From Gottschalkiaceae bacterium SANA (GTDB lineage: Bacteria; Bacillota; Clostridia; Tissierellales; GPF-1): DNA of 64,000 bases. The DNA lies in NCBI GenBank assembly GCA_036323355.1, contig AP028876.1, forward strand, positions 1,550,001 through 1,614,000. The letters are read 5' to 3'. Position 1 is the stretch's first letter. Every line of letters starts with the position of its first letter. Of this stretch, positions 17,743 to 26,475 are shown piece after piece. A program made the translations under genes and the position numbers. Under the pieces are notes generated by a model. The model worked only from the letters and a program-made list of their open reading frames with translations. It ran no database searches and was not told the DNA's origin.

Positions 17743-18918
17743 TTACATCATTTCTATGATTTGATTGACGTCCTTGTCACCACGACCTGAAAGGTTGACA
17801 ATGATCGTTTGATCTTGATTCAAAGTCCCTGCGAGCTTGATCGCATAGGCAATGGCATGGGCACTTTCAATGGCAGGAATGATCCCTTCTGTTTGTGATA
17901 AGGTGAAAAAGGCATCAAAGCTTTCTTTATCGGTAATGCCAACATAATCTGCTCTTCCAGTTGATTTGTAGTAACTGTGTTCAGGGCCAACACCTGGATA
18001 ATCAAGTCCGGCAGCAATGGAATGAACGGGAAGTGGTTGGCCGTTCTCATCCTGCAAAGTATAGCATTTAAAGCCATGAATGATACCGACGCTGCCCTTG
18101 CTGATGGAAGCAGCATGATCGGGTGTATCCAGACCCTTGCCAGCAGGTTCTACACCAACAATTTTAACGTCTTTGTCTTCTGCAAAGGGGTGGAAGAGAC
18201 CAATTGCATTGGATCCGCCGCCTACACAGGCAACCAGATAGTCCGGTAATTTGCCTTCTGCCTCTAGAATCTGAGTTCTTGCTTCTATTCCAATCACGCT
18301 TTGAAATTCTCTTACCATAGTTGGATAGGGATGGGGTCCAACAGCAGAACCTAATAGATAGAATGTATCGGATGCATTGATCACGAAATCGTTTAAGGCT
18401 GCATCGACTGCATCTTTCAAAGTAGCTGTGCCATCGGTTACTGGAATTACTTTTGCACCAAGAAGTTCCATGCGGAATACATTCAACTTCTGTCTTTCAA
18501 TATCCGTGGCACCCATGTAGACCGTACAGTCCATTCCAAATAAGGCACAAACGGTTGCTGTCGCAACACCATGCTGACCAGCTCCGGTTTCTGCGATCAC
18601 TCTTTTTTTACCCATTCTTTTCGCTAAAAGTGCTTGTCCAATGGTGTTGTTGATCTTATGTGCTCCTGTGTGATTTAAATCTTCGCGTTTTAGATAAATT
18701 TTCCCGCCACCAATTTTATTCGTTAATTGCTCTGCAAAATAGAGAGGACTTTCCCGTCCAATATACTGTTTCTGATAATAAGACAATTCCTCAAGAAAGT
18801 CAGGGTCATTAATAAAATGATAGAAATTATCTTCCACTTCCTGTAGGACTAGCTTTAGTGGTTCGGGTACAAATCTTCCGCCAAATTCTCCAAAAAAACC
18901 ATTGTTGTTCGTGATCAT
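17743..18918 (-). CDS. trpB: Tryptophan synthase beta subunit
   Basis: This is TrpB (391 aa), the PLP enzyme that condenses indole with serine. Marks: [10 protein letters not shown] at the N-terminus, the PLP lysine in HTGAHKINN (about 85), the phosphate loop GGGSNA (about 232) and the C-terminal [10 protein letters not shown] 25-residue longer frame from 18993 exists, but AGGAGG before ATG 18918 and family length favour the shorter form. No trpA or other trp gene lies beside it, which suggests indole salvage or partnership with a TrpA encoded elsewhere. It is governed by a Trp T-box. Confidence 0.95.
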   Translation of the reverse strand: MITNNNGFFGEFGGRFVPEPLKLVLQEVEDNFYHFINDPDFLEELSYYQKQYIGRESPLYFAEQLTNKIGGGKIYLKREDLNHTGAHKINNTIGQALLAKRMGKKRVIAETGAGQHGVATATVCALFGMDCTVYMGATDIERQKLNVFRMELLGAKVIPVTDGTATLKDAVDAALNDFVINASDTFYLLGSAVGPHPYPTMVREFQSVIGIEARTQILEAEGKLPDYLVACVGGGSNAIGLFHPFAEDKDVKIVGVEPAGKGLDTPDHAASISKGSVGIIHGFKCYTLQDENGQPLPVHSIAAGLDYPGVGPEHSYYKSTGRADYVGITDKESFDAFFTLSQTEGIIPAIESAHAIAYAIKLAGTLNQDQTIIVNLSGRGDKDVNQIIEMM

Positions 18919-18993
18919 GAGATTACCTCCTCTGTGTGCCAATGAGTAAAGAAATTGATATGCAAAGGGCGGAAAAAGATAACTTTCATGCAA

Positions 18994-19028
18994 TAAAAAA
19001 AGCCCTCTACATGTTTAACATATAGAGG
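18994..19028 (-). terminator. T-box regulatory terminator
   Basis: On the minus strand CCTCTATATG pairs with CATGTAGAGG, followed by GC and a seven-base T-run. It is the terminator alternative of the T-box antiterminator. Confidence 0.88.
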
Positions 19029-19265
19029 ACGCCATTAGCGTGGTGCCACCTCAATTGGTTATCCCAAAGGATAACCCACTCTTTCAGATACGGGAATAAC
19101 CGATATCCTATCTCTGTAACGGGAGATGCCCGTGTTGCCTACTCGAAATCTTTCAGCGCCCTCTCATAAGCCCATTCAGCATGCCTTAAAATGTCGGATT
19201 CCCACCATTGCCGACTCTCTACAATTTTTCGGTATACCTACTCTTCTTACTCAACGATTTATAAT
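19029..19265 (-). promoter_or_regulatory. T-box leader with tryptophan specifier
   Basis: The minus strand carries the T-box sequence GAGGTGGCACCACG (19035-19055 region), the stem I AGTA/GGTGG elements near its 5' part, and a specifier loop reading CTGAATGGGCT with codon TGG at 19174-19172, i.e. tryptophan. Uncharged tRNA-Trp should stabilise the antiterminator and turn on trpB. The specifier matches the downstream gene, which supports the call. Confidence 0.92.
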
Positions 19266-19280
19266 TATCTTGTTGTGATG

Positions 19281-19309
19281 ATTTTACTCAGTTTTGTAGC
19301 TTTTGTCAA
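19281..19309 (-). promoter_or_regulatory. Promoter of the trpB leader
   Basis: The minus strand has a consensus TTGACA, a 17-base spacer and TAAAAT, placing the transcript start near 19274. Confidence 0.8.
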
Positions 19310-19507
19310 TATGTTTTTTGAATTTTATGAAATCGGTCCAAGCATTTATGATGATTGAGTCCATCCATGACTAAGATTGAATCAGGAATTTGTGTGAGAA
19401 ATTGTGATTCTTCCTTCACGTATAGAATAGAAAACAAAAAAGTCAAGACTTAAGAAAAAAAAGTCATCGTGATATGCTTAGACTATAGTGAAATCAAGGA
19501 GGTTATT

Positions 19508-19681
19508 ATGAAAATTGAATTTATTAATCACCCGTATGTTTTTACGGATGCAGGTACAAGACATGAGATCAAAGAAATTCATGGAATACCGCGAGTTGGT
19601 GCTGTTTTGGATGCAGATTTAAATGTATTAGGAAGCTCAATGGATACAGATTGTGTGAGCGGCGTATGCCCGATCAAGTAA
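19508..19681 (+). CDS. Small Cys-containing protein, unknown
   Basis: This 57-aa protein begins MKIEFINHPYVFTD and ends with a CVSGVC pair of cysteines followed by PIK. An ideal AAGGAGG lies before ATG 19508 and a terminator right after the stop, so it is very likely a real monocistronic gene; TATAGT at 19484-19489 is a plausible -10. The CxxxxC tail could bind metal or be redox active. I do not recognise a family. Confidence 0.65.
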   Translation: MKIEFINHPYVFTDAGTRHEIKEIHGIPRVGAVLDADLNVLGSSMDTDCVSGVCPIK

Positions 19682-19708
19682 GAAATCCCGGTTGGGATTT
19701 TTTTTTAT
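19682..19708 (+). terminator. Intrinsic terminator
   Basis: Stem AAATCCC / GGGATTT with loop GGTT, then a long T-run, immediately after the small Cys gene. Confidence 0.9.
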
Positions 19709-19872
19709 CACATCACTTTTAATGTATCATTAATTGTGAATTAAACGATAACGATTTCGATAGATTTGTTGGGAATGGGGAATAAATAGGGTAGGGTCGA
19801 CATTAGTAAAACATATACGCAAAGATGGATGGGACCTTATGGCCTGATTAAAAAAAGGAAGTAGGAGAAAAA

Positions 19873-20214
19873 ATGAAAAATGATCATCTTTATATTTTAT
19901 GGACCAATGACAACCCGATCACGGCGGAACATATGGTGATCATGTATGCCGAAAATGCGATTTTACGAGAGTGGTGGAAAAAAGTGACCATTATTATCTG
20001 GGGCGCTACTTCGAAATTGGTTGCTGAAAATACAGAAATTCAGGCGAGTATAGCGCGGGCAAAAGTGTCTGGTGTAGAATTCAGTGGATGTATTGCTTGT
20101 GCACGGAATCTTGGAACCGTAGAGAGACTTGAAGCTTTAGACATTGAATTGATTCCCTGGGGGATGCCATTGACCGAGTTGATCAAAGAGGATGCGCGGA
20201 TCATTACTGTGTAA
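19873..20214 (+). CDS. DsrE-family protein
   Basis: The 113-aa protein has the DsrE/DsrF-like layout: a first strand (HLYILWTNDNP), a helix with AEHMVIMYAENA, a second strand VTIIIWGATSKLVAEN, and a late Cys pair GCIACARNLG (about 77-86) at the position where sulfur-relay members carry the active Cys. It may handle sulfane sulfur or be a soluble redox partner; the family's roles vary. Ribosome binding site TAGGAG. Confidence 0.75.
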   Translation: MKNDHLYILWTNDNPITAEHMVIMYAENAILREWWKKVTIIIWGATSKLVAENTEIQASIARAKVSGVEFSGCIACARNLGTVERLEALDIELIPWGMPLTELIKEDARIITV

Positions 20215-20265
20215 AAGTGCGATATTCAAATATCGTCAAACCTTGGTTAATCATGCTAGCAAGCG

Positions 20266-20294
20266 AAACAGCCATTTAGATGGCTGTTTTTTTC
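20266..20294 (+). terminator. Intrinsic terminator
   Basis: Stem AAACAGCCAT / ATGGCTGTTT with loop TTAG and T-run, 50 bases after the DsrE-like gene. Confidence 0.88.
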
Positions 20295-20349
20295 TTATGA
20301 ATTCATTGGGAACGATTCAAGAAAGGACGTGTGCATGAACGACTCCTTG

Positions 20350-20466
20350 TCAAGCCGACAGCGGTAATAATACAAACTTCGGTGATGCCAAATCATTTAG
20401 TTGATCGCGATATTGAAACGGCGTCATCTCATTGAGCCGTTTCTGATAACGCTTGTGCATGTAGAA
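20350..20466 (-). pseudogene. IS3-family transposase (OrfB) C-terminal remnant
   Basis: Reading the minus strand from 20466 gives FYMHKRYQKRLNEMTPFQYR and then a stop at 20352-20350, after about 38 codons. That is the diagnostic end of the rve integrase domain in IS3-group transposases (consensus like YN-x-R-x-Q-x-x-L-N-x-M-x-P-x-x-Y-R). Upstream the frame soon meets a stop (TAA in CCATAACCT), and no orfA, DDE motif or terminal repeats remain. It is a decayed insertion relic in an otherwise gene-free interval between the DsrE-like and DUF2161 genes. Confidence 0.75.
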
Positions 20467-20545
20467 TGATTTGACAGGTTATGGAGTCATCACTAGAATG
20501 GAATAAAGATAGTTGGCGATTACGTGCAAGGTGAGGGAGAATAAT

Positions 20546-21232
20546 ATGAGGGAAACAGCATTATATCTACCGGTTAAAGAATTGTTTGAATCACTTGGAT
20601 ATGACGTGCAATCAGAGGTTCAGGATATTGATGTTCTTGCTACAAATGCCGACGCGATGATCATTATTGAACTCAAGAAAGAACTGAATTTGAAGCTGAT
20701 CGTTCAAGGAGCTCAGCGACAAAAAATAAGTGAAATTGTTTATGTGGCAATTAAAGCCCCGACCTATAAAGTGCGTATGTCAAATACGTTTACAGAAAAG
20801 GTGTATTTATTAAAACGTCTGGGTATTGGCTTGATTCTTGTTCATTTTAAAGAGAGTGGTGATGTTGCTATGATCGAACAGGACCCCTCAGTATTTGATT
20901 TGAAGCAATCCCAACGGCTTAACAAAAAAACGAGACAGCGAGCCCTAAAAGAAAAGTCGATGCGCAGCGGTGACTATAATATGGGTGGACAAAGAGGGAA
21001 AAAAATTACAGCATATAGAGAAAACACCTTGTTGATTGCTGGCTTATTGGCAAAAAATGGTGTGATGAAAGTCTCGGATCTTCGAGTTTTGGCTGGAGAA
21101 AAAACGGGTTCAATTCTTCAGAAGGATTACTATGGATATTTTCAACGTGTAAAAAAGGGATATTATGATTTAAGTGAAGGGGGCAAAGAAGCTGTTGGGA
21201 CGTATGGGTATATTATTGATAAACTCTTATAA
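20546..21232 (+). CDS. DUF2161-family putative PD-(D/E)XK phosphodiesterase
   Basis: The ~228-aa protein shows a nuclease-like core near the N-terminus: Asp in IDVLATNADAMII and ELKKEL (about 28-46), the D-x(n)-E-x-K pattern of PD-(D/E)XK enzymes, followed by QGAQRQK. The C-terminal part looks like a winged helix (NTLLIAGLLAKNGVMKVSDLR). This matches the DUF2161 family, whose substrate is unknown. GGGAG before ATG 20546 is the basis for choosing it over 20513. It sits next to an IS remnant but base usage does not differ visibly from neighbours. Confidence 0.75.
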   Translation: MRETALYLPVKELFESLGYDVQSEVQDIDVLATNADAMIIIELKKELNLKLIVQGAQRQKISEIVYVAIKAPTYKVRMSNTFTEKVYLLKRLGIGLILVHFKESGDVAMIEQDPSVFDLKQSQRLNKKTRQRALKEKSMRSGDYNMGGQRGKKITAYRENTLLIAGLLAKNGVMKVSDLRVLAGEKTGSILQKDYYGYFQRVKKGYYDLSEGGKEAVGTYGYIIDKLL

Positions 21233-21249
21233 ATAAACCCAAAGATTTC

Positions 21250-21278
21250 TATGTAAGAATGTGGGAACGTGGTATAAT
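21250..21278 (+). promoter_or_regulatory. Extended -10 promoter of the exopolysaccharide operon
   Basis: A perfect TATAAT (21273-21278) preceded by TGG gives an extended -10; the -35 (TATGTA) is weak. It lies 30 bases before the first gene of the operon. Confidence 0.6.
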
Positions 21279-21307
21279 TAAAAAACGTACAAGTTTTCTG
21301 AAAATAT

Positions 21308-22021
21308 ATGAAAAAGAAGGGGCATTCAGTGATATTACTTGATGTTTTGCGGCAAGAAAAGAAATATCGAATTTCATTGTTGGCTTACCAGCAGTTAGAT
21401 TTTAGATTACAAGCAATTATGCAAGCCGATCAGAACAATAACGGACAAGGTTATCTTGTCCGTTCTTTATATTTTGATACAGTTCGAGATCAGGATTACG
21501 CAGAAAAATTGGATGGTTTGCATGAACGAAAGAAAATTCGTCTGCGAATTTATGATCCAGAAACAAAAACTGTAAAATTGGAAATGAAAGAAAAGATTGG
21601 AGAAAATCAAAGGAAAAGAAGTTTGCTGGTTACCAAGCAAGAAGCACAAGCCTTTATTCAAGGCGATTTCAAGGCTTTGTTGCAATACAAGAATCCTTTT
21701 GCACTGGAGCTTTACGGGATTCTAAGTTTTGGATGCTATCGGCCGAAATGTATCATTGAGTATCGTCGAAAGGCTTATATTTCAGCAACCAACCAGACAC
21801 GATTAACCTTTGACTATGAACTGCAAGCAACCGAGGCGAATTTAGATCTTTTTTCAGAGCAACTTCAAACCCGTCCAATCGCACCTATGGATAGTGTGGT
21901 GTTTGAAGTGAAATATGATCATTTTTTATTGACGTATATTCGAGATCTAATTCGCTCTTGCAATAAAACGGAAAGCGCAATGAGTAAGTATTGCATGGGT
22001 AGAATGATCAATTTGACATAG
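21308..22021 (+). CDS. VTC-domain (polyphosphate polymerase-type, CYTH-like tunnel) protein
   Basis: The 237-aa protein matches the VTC domain: LVRSLYFDTVRDQDYAEKLDG in two parts (LVRSLYFDT, then YAEKLDG), RKKIRLRIYDP with basic strand residues lining the tunnel, KLEMKEKIG, IEYRRKAYI and VFEVKYD. In yeast this fold polymerises polyphosphate; bacterial versions beside CotH and DUF4956 genes are not biochemically settled. It is first in a five-gene operon, 10 bases ahead of the DUF4956 gene, implying a role with the polysaccharide synthase, perhaps phosphorylating or energising the product (inference). Confidence 0.82.
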   Translation: MKKKGHSVILLDVLRQEKKYRISLLAYQQLDFRLQAIMQADQNNNGQGYLVRSLYFDTVRDQDYAEKLDGLHERKKIRLRIYDPETKTVKLEMKEKIGENQRKRSLLVTKQEAQAFIQGDFKALLQYKNPFALELYGILSFGCYRPKCIIEYRRKAYISATNQTRLTFDYELQATEANLDLFSEQLQTRPIAPMDSVVFEVKYDHFLLTYIRDLIRSCNKTESAMSKYCMGRMINLT

Positions 22022-22031
22022 GGGGAGACAG

Positions 22032-22712
22032 ATGAAAGAGTATTTTTACGATTTTTTAGTAACACAGGGAGTTGGATTGTCGCAACGTACAATTCTAATA
22101 AATTTTGCTTTGGCTATTGTAATTGGTATGGTGATCTATTTTGCTTATCAATTTTCACATACAGGGGCTGTTTATAGTGCGAGATTTAATCTCTCCTTGG
22201 TGATGTTGACTGTAATTACCACCTTGGTGATGACCGTGATTGGGAGCAATATTGCACTCTCCTTAGGAATGGTGGGCGCCTTGTCAATTGTACGCTTTCG
22301 AACAGCGATTAAAGATCCACGTGATACGGCATTTATATTTTGGAGCATTGCTACTGGGATTTGTTGTGGCGTTTCGGAATATTTTGTGGCAGGCGTAGGA
22401 TCGGCAATCCTCTTTATTCTTTTATTGATTTTTGGGCGAATTCAGACCAATGATCGATATCTATTAATTGTGAGAGGTGATCGTGAAAAAGAGGAGAAAA
22501 TTGAAGCGTTAATAGAGGCATATTATCGCAGCAAAGCCAAGGCGCGAGTGAAAAATACAAATATAGAGAGTGTGGAATTTATTTATGAGATTTCTCGTCG
22601 TCTGTTGGAACAATCACAAAAAGCAGGAGGATCCATTACGAACAAATTATATGAGTTAGAAGGAATTCAGTACGTGAACTTGGTCTGTCAAAATGACGAA
22701 GTAAATGGATAG
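22032..22712 (+). CDS. DUF4956 membrane protein
   Basis: This 226-aa protein has four hydrophobic segments in its first 135 residues and a soluble C-terminal domain. The conserved stretch between spans, SLGMVGALSIVRFRTAIKDP (about 77-96), is the family hallmark. DUF4956 proteins recur next to VTC-domain and CotH genes, as here, but their activity is unknown; a membrane partner or channel for the VTC protein is a reasonable guess. Ribosome binding site GGGGGAG. Confidence 0.82.
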   Translation: MKEYFYDFLVTQGVGLSQRTILINFALAIVIGMVIYFAYQFSHTGAVYSARFNLSLVMLTVITTLVMTVIGSNIALSLGMVGALSIVRFRTAIKDPRDTAFIFWSIATGICCGVSEYFVAGVGSAILFILLLIFGRIQTNDRYLLIVRGDREKEEKIEALIEAYYRSKAKARVKNTNIESVEFIYEISRRLLEQSQKAGGSITNKLYELEGIQYVNLVCQNDEVNG

Positions 22713-22721
22713 AGGGTAACG

Positions 22722-24146
22722 ATGATATCAAAGAAAAAGTTGAGTGTTCTTCTTATTCTTATCCTTCTATCCGTGACAGTATGGGCAGGTAAGAGTACGG
22801 AAAGTATAGAAGCTGCACGCTTTCACCAACATCAAGAATTGAAGCAAGCAGATGCATTGCCTAAAGTAATTTTACACTTGTCCACCCCCATGAGTTTTGA
22901 ATATGGGGCGCCTTTAGAGACCTTTGATGTTAAAATTGAAATTCAAAAGGATCCGACACAGTCGGTCCATGAAAAAACATGGATGTCAAACGGGAAAATC
23001 AGATATCGTGGGAATTCATCCTTGTACTACGACAAAAAGCAATATCAAATTCATCTGATTAATGAAGCGGGGGAAGAAGAAAAACGTTCGGTTCTAGGTA
23101 TGTCAGCTGATGAAGAATGGGTGTTAAACGGATCCATGATCGATCAATCATTTATTCGTAATTATTTGGGATTTAACATTGCTGGGGAGATTATGGACTA
23201 TGCGCCAAATGTGCGATTTTGCGAGGTGGAGCTTCACATCGACGGCGAAGTTATCCCTCAAGGTCTTTACCTGTTTGTTGAAAATGTAAAACGAGGCGAG
23301 GATCGTGTAGACATTAAAAAGTACGACCCTGCATTGCCGTCAAGTGCATATGTAATACGACGAGACCGATATCATCCAGATGAAAATATTATCTCTACAT
23401 ATGCTGACGAGATAGGTGCGAGTCGAGAATTCATTGGTGTAAAATATCCCGGACCATCGACGATTAACAAGGAGACCTTAGATTTTATTCAAGAGGATGT
23501 GTCGAAGATTGAACAAGTCTTATATGCAAGCGATCAAAAAATATTTGAGACATATCCTGACTATATAGACGTAGATTCCTTTGTGGATTATTTTATTATT
23601 AATGAGTTTCTTGCTAATTATGATGCTGGTATTTACTCCACTTATGCTTATAAAGATTTGGGTGGAAAACTAAGTATGGGTCCAGTATGGGACTTTGATC
23701 AAGAACTTGGCAATGATCCTGTTCATGAATTTCGAGTTGATCAGTTTGTTTTGCCGTCCTACCCATGGTTTAATGCCTTGGTAAAAGATCGTGAATTCAT
23801 TGATCGTGTTGTGGAACGATATCATGAATTGCGGCAAGGCGTTTTGAGTGAAACCTACTTGCTCTCTTATATCGATGATACGATCGTTTTTCTGGGAGAT
23901 TCTATTGAAAGGGATCGTGATATTTGGATTGCTGATGAGACGTTAGAGAAAATGAAGGATTATGGAACGGAAATTGAGAAAATGAAATCTCTAATCCATG
24001 AGAAAGGGGATTGGATGGATCTTCATATTGACGATCTATATCAATACACCCGTCCGCCAGTCGTAAGCAATGCACCTAGAAATCTGGCAGCGATCTTGTT
24101 TGTACTATCATTTATTCTTGCAGTATTGCTTGCAAGGAGGGAATAG
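22722..24146 (+). CDS. CotH-family (secretory-kinase-like) protein
   Basis: The 474-aa protein has an N-terminal signal/anchor (about 5-22), a CotH kinase domain and a C-terminal membrane span (about 451-470), so the domain should face outside. Marks: KIRYRGNSSLYYDKKQYQI (about 89-107), the nucleotide-site segment KRSVLGMSADEEWVLNGS, GLYLFVENVKRGEDRV and the metal-site motif GPVWDFDQELGN (about 323-334). CotH proteins phosphorylate spore coat proteins; here the context suggests phosphorylation of an envelope component linked to the polysaccharide. Confidence 0.85.
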   Translation: MISKKKLSVLLILILLSVTVWAGKSTESIEAARFHQHQELKQADALPKVILHLSTPMSFEYGAPLETFDVKIEIQKDPTQSVHEKTWMSNGKIRYRGNSSLYYDKKQYQIHLINEAGEEEKRSVLGMSADEEWVLNGSMIDQSFIRNYLGFNIAGEIMDYAPNVRFCEVELHIDGEVIPQGLYLFVENVKRGEDRVDIKKYDPALPSSAYVIRRDRYHPDENIISTYADEIGASREFIGVKYPGPSTINKETLDFIQEDVSKIEQVLYASDQKIFETYPDYIDVDSFVDYFIINEFLANYDAGIYSTYAYKDLGGKLSMGPVWDFDQELGNDPVHEFRVDQFVLPSYPWFNALVKDREFIDRVVERYHELRQGVLSETYLLSYIDDTIVFLGDSIERDRDIWIADETLEKMKDYGTEIEKMKSLIHEKGDWMDLHIDDLYQYTRPPVVSNAPRNLAAILFVLSFILAVLLARRE

Positions 24147-24157
24147 AGAGGGGAAAA

Positions 24158-26461
24158 ATGGAGAAGATGCGATTGCGACGAAAGATTTTATTGTTACTCA
24201 CTTTGATTAGCTCAGTGATCTATATTGGATGGAGGATAATCTATACCATACCAACAAGTTATGGCTGGCTGTCACTATTAGCTGGAGTGGCTTTAATTGT
24301 TGCGGAAACGATTAGTGTGATTGAAGCCTTTGAACATTATCGGAATATGAGCAGTGCGGTGATCCCAGAAAAACCGGAAATTCCGTTGGAATGGTTTCCT
24401 GAAATCGATGTACTGATTGCGACACATAATGAGCCGGTAGAATTGTTGTATAAAACAATCAATGGATGTAATCATATGGACTACCCAGATTCAAAGAAGG
24501 TCCATATTCATCTTTGTGATGATATGGACCGGCCCGAAATGCGGGATCTGGCTGACGAAATGGGTATTGGTTATTTTGGTTTGTCGGAGAATGATGAAGC
24601 GAAGGCGGGAAATTTAAACAATGCTCTAGAAAAAACGCATGCTCCCTTGGTTGTTACCTTTGATGCAGATATGATTCCAACCCATAAATTTCTTCTTGAA
24701 ACCGTTCCGTACTTCTTTTTGCCAAGGATGGAAAAAAATAAGGATGGCCTTTGGGTCGAACGTGAGAACGTGGATGAAGAAGATAAAATTGGTTTTATCC
24801 AAACCCCTCAAAGCTTTTATAATGCCGACCTTTTTCAGTACAATCTTCATTCAGAAGATCGAATTCCCAATGAGCAGGACTATTTTTTCCGTGAAGTCAA
24901 TGTTGGGCGAAATCGAACAAATTCTGCTATTTATGCGGGCTCTAACACGGTCATTTCTCGACAAGCATTGGAGGAAGTGGGTGGCATTACAGTTGGTACA
25001 ATCACAGAGGACTTTGCAACCGGTATCGAAATTCAAAGCAAAGGATACCGATGCTATGCCATCGATCAAGCGCTTGCCCATGGATTGGCACCCACAACTG
25101 TCTTGAGTTTAATCAAACAGCGGGAACGTTGGGGCAGAGGCTGTGTTCAAACCATTCGACGAAAAGAGTTTATATTCAACAAAGATTTGAATTGGAGAAC
25201 AAAACTGAGTTACTATGCGAGCTTTATGTATTGGTGGACATTTATGCGCCGATTTATTTACATCATCTCTCCCATTCTATTTACTGTATTTCATATTCAT
25301 GTCGTGGAATGCAGTTTGTGGGAGTTAATCATTATTTGGTTGCCATCCTATTTGCTGTACAATCGCACTCTTAGAGTCATTTCAGGGAATATACGAAACC
25401 AGCGATGGAGTAATGTTGTCGATACGATTATTTTTCCTTATTTGGTCTTTCCAATTTTTCTGGAAACCATCGGAGTGAAACTCAGCAAATTTGCGGTGAC
25501 AAAAAAAGATCGCTCTACCATTAATTCGGAGTCAAACTTACGATATGCTGCTCCGCACATGATTCTAATTGTATTTTCACTGATCGGGCTCTATGTTAGT
25601 GTTAGAGATGCTGTCATTTTTCATTCATTTGGAAATATCATTGTGATCTATTGGCTTTGTGTTAACCTTTACAATCTGACTATGGCGGTCTTATTTATGT
25701 TAGGGCGCACCAATTATCGCCAATACGAACGGTTTGATGCTGAGGTGGATGTAAGGATCATTCTGCCTGAAGAAACCATAGTGACTCGGACCTGCGATAT
25801 CTCTGAATTTGGATTGGCACTCATGATGGATCAATCGCAGTTAATTCCTGTGGATGAGACCTGTACTTTACGAATTCATAACGAGCGATATGAAGCCGAA
25901 GTGGATGCTAAACTTGTTCATGTCATACAAGTGGAGAATCAAGTTAAATATTGTTTTGAAATCGTATCATGCACACCGGCAGACAAGCGGAAGTATTATC
26001 AAATCGTTTATGATCGTGGTCACTCATATCCAAATTATTTGAGTCCAAGTGTCACTGTATTGGATGATCTAAGGGTGAATTTACAAGGACGAGCATTTGT
26101 ACCTATGCAGTCGAATCGAAAACGTCCTCGTATTCTTTTGAATCAATCGATTCTTACAAGTGATGGCGAAAAGGCGATCTTAAGGGATTTCAACTATAAA
26201 TATGCTTTAGTTGAAATTGAAGGAGGACACCGAGATAAACTGAGCCTTGAGTTAGAAAGCGGCCAGTTTATGGAACTGATTTACGATGAGCGTATTTCAG
26301 TCTTCAAAGGACCGAATGAAGGCGTGTATCATGTAGAGAATGCGGAAGTCTTGGTTTCAAGCCAACGATTCCAAAAGTTGATGGAATCTTGGATTCAGGA
26401 GAAGCAGAAAATAAATCATGATCTGAGTGAATTACACGAAGCGACGGATCTTGACGGCTAA
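24158..26461 (+). CDS. Cellulose-synthase-like processive glycosyltransferase (GT2) with PilZ domain
   Basis: The 767-aa BcsA-like membrane enzyme should polymerise and export a beta-glucan or similar polymer. GT2 motifs are all present: DDMDRPE (about 121), TFDADMIP (about 168-175), TED (about 283) and QRERWGRG (about 321-328), with membrane spans before and after. The C-terminal PilZ domain has RQYER (about 521-525) and DISEFG (about 547-552), i.e. RxxxR and DxSxxG, so c-di-GMP activation is expected. No BcsB-like partner is encoded nearby. Cellulose is likely but not proven. Confidence 0.9.
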   Translation: MEKMRLRRKILLLLTLISSVIYIGWRIIYTIPTSYGWLSLLAGVALIVAETISVIEAFEHYRNMSSAVIPEKPEIPLEWFPEIDVLIATHNEPVELLYKTINGCNHMDYPDSKKVHIHLCDDMDRPEMRDLADEMGIGYFGLSENDEAKAGNLNNALEKTHAPLVVTFDADMIPTHKFLLETVPYFFLPRMEKNKDGLWVERENVDEEDKIGFIQTPQSFYNADLFQYNLHSEDRIPNEQDYFFREVNVGRNRTNSAIYAGSNTVISRQALEEVGGITVGTITEDFATGIEIQSKGYRCYAIDQALAHGLAPTTVLSLIKQRERWGRGCVQTIRRKEFIFNKDLNWRTKLSYYASFMYWWTFMRRFIYIISPILFTVFHIHVVECSLWELIIIWLPSYLLYNRTLRVISGNIRNQRWSNVVDTIIFPYLVFPIFLETIGVKLSKFAVTKKDRSTINSESNLRYAAPHMILIVFSLIGLYVSVRDAVIFHSFGNIIVIYWLCVNLYNLTMAVLFMLGRTNYRQYERFDAEVDVRIILPEETIVTRTCDISEFGLALMMDQSQLIPVDETCTLRIHNERYEAEVDAKLVHVIQVENQVKYCFEIVSCTPADKRKYYQIVYDRGHSYPNYLSPSVTVLDDLRVNLQGRAFVPMQSNRKRPRILLNQSILTSDGEKAILRDFNYKYALVEIEGGHRDKLSLELESGQFMELIYDERISVFKGPNEGVYHVENAEVLVSSQRFQKLMESWIQEKQKINHDLSELHEATDLDG

Positions 26462-26475
26462 GGAAGGGAAAGAGC

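Noticed and set aside
18919-18993. 25-residue N-terminal extension of TrpB
   Set aside because: It reaches into the T-box terminator region and lacks a ribosome binding site; the AGGAGG before 18918 and family length favour the short form.
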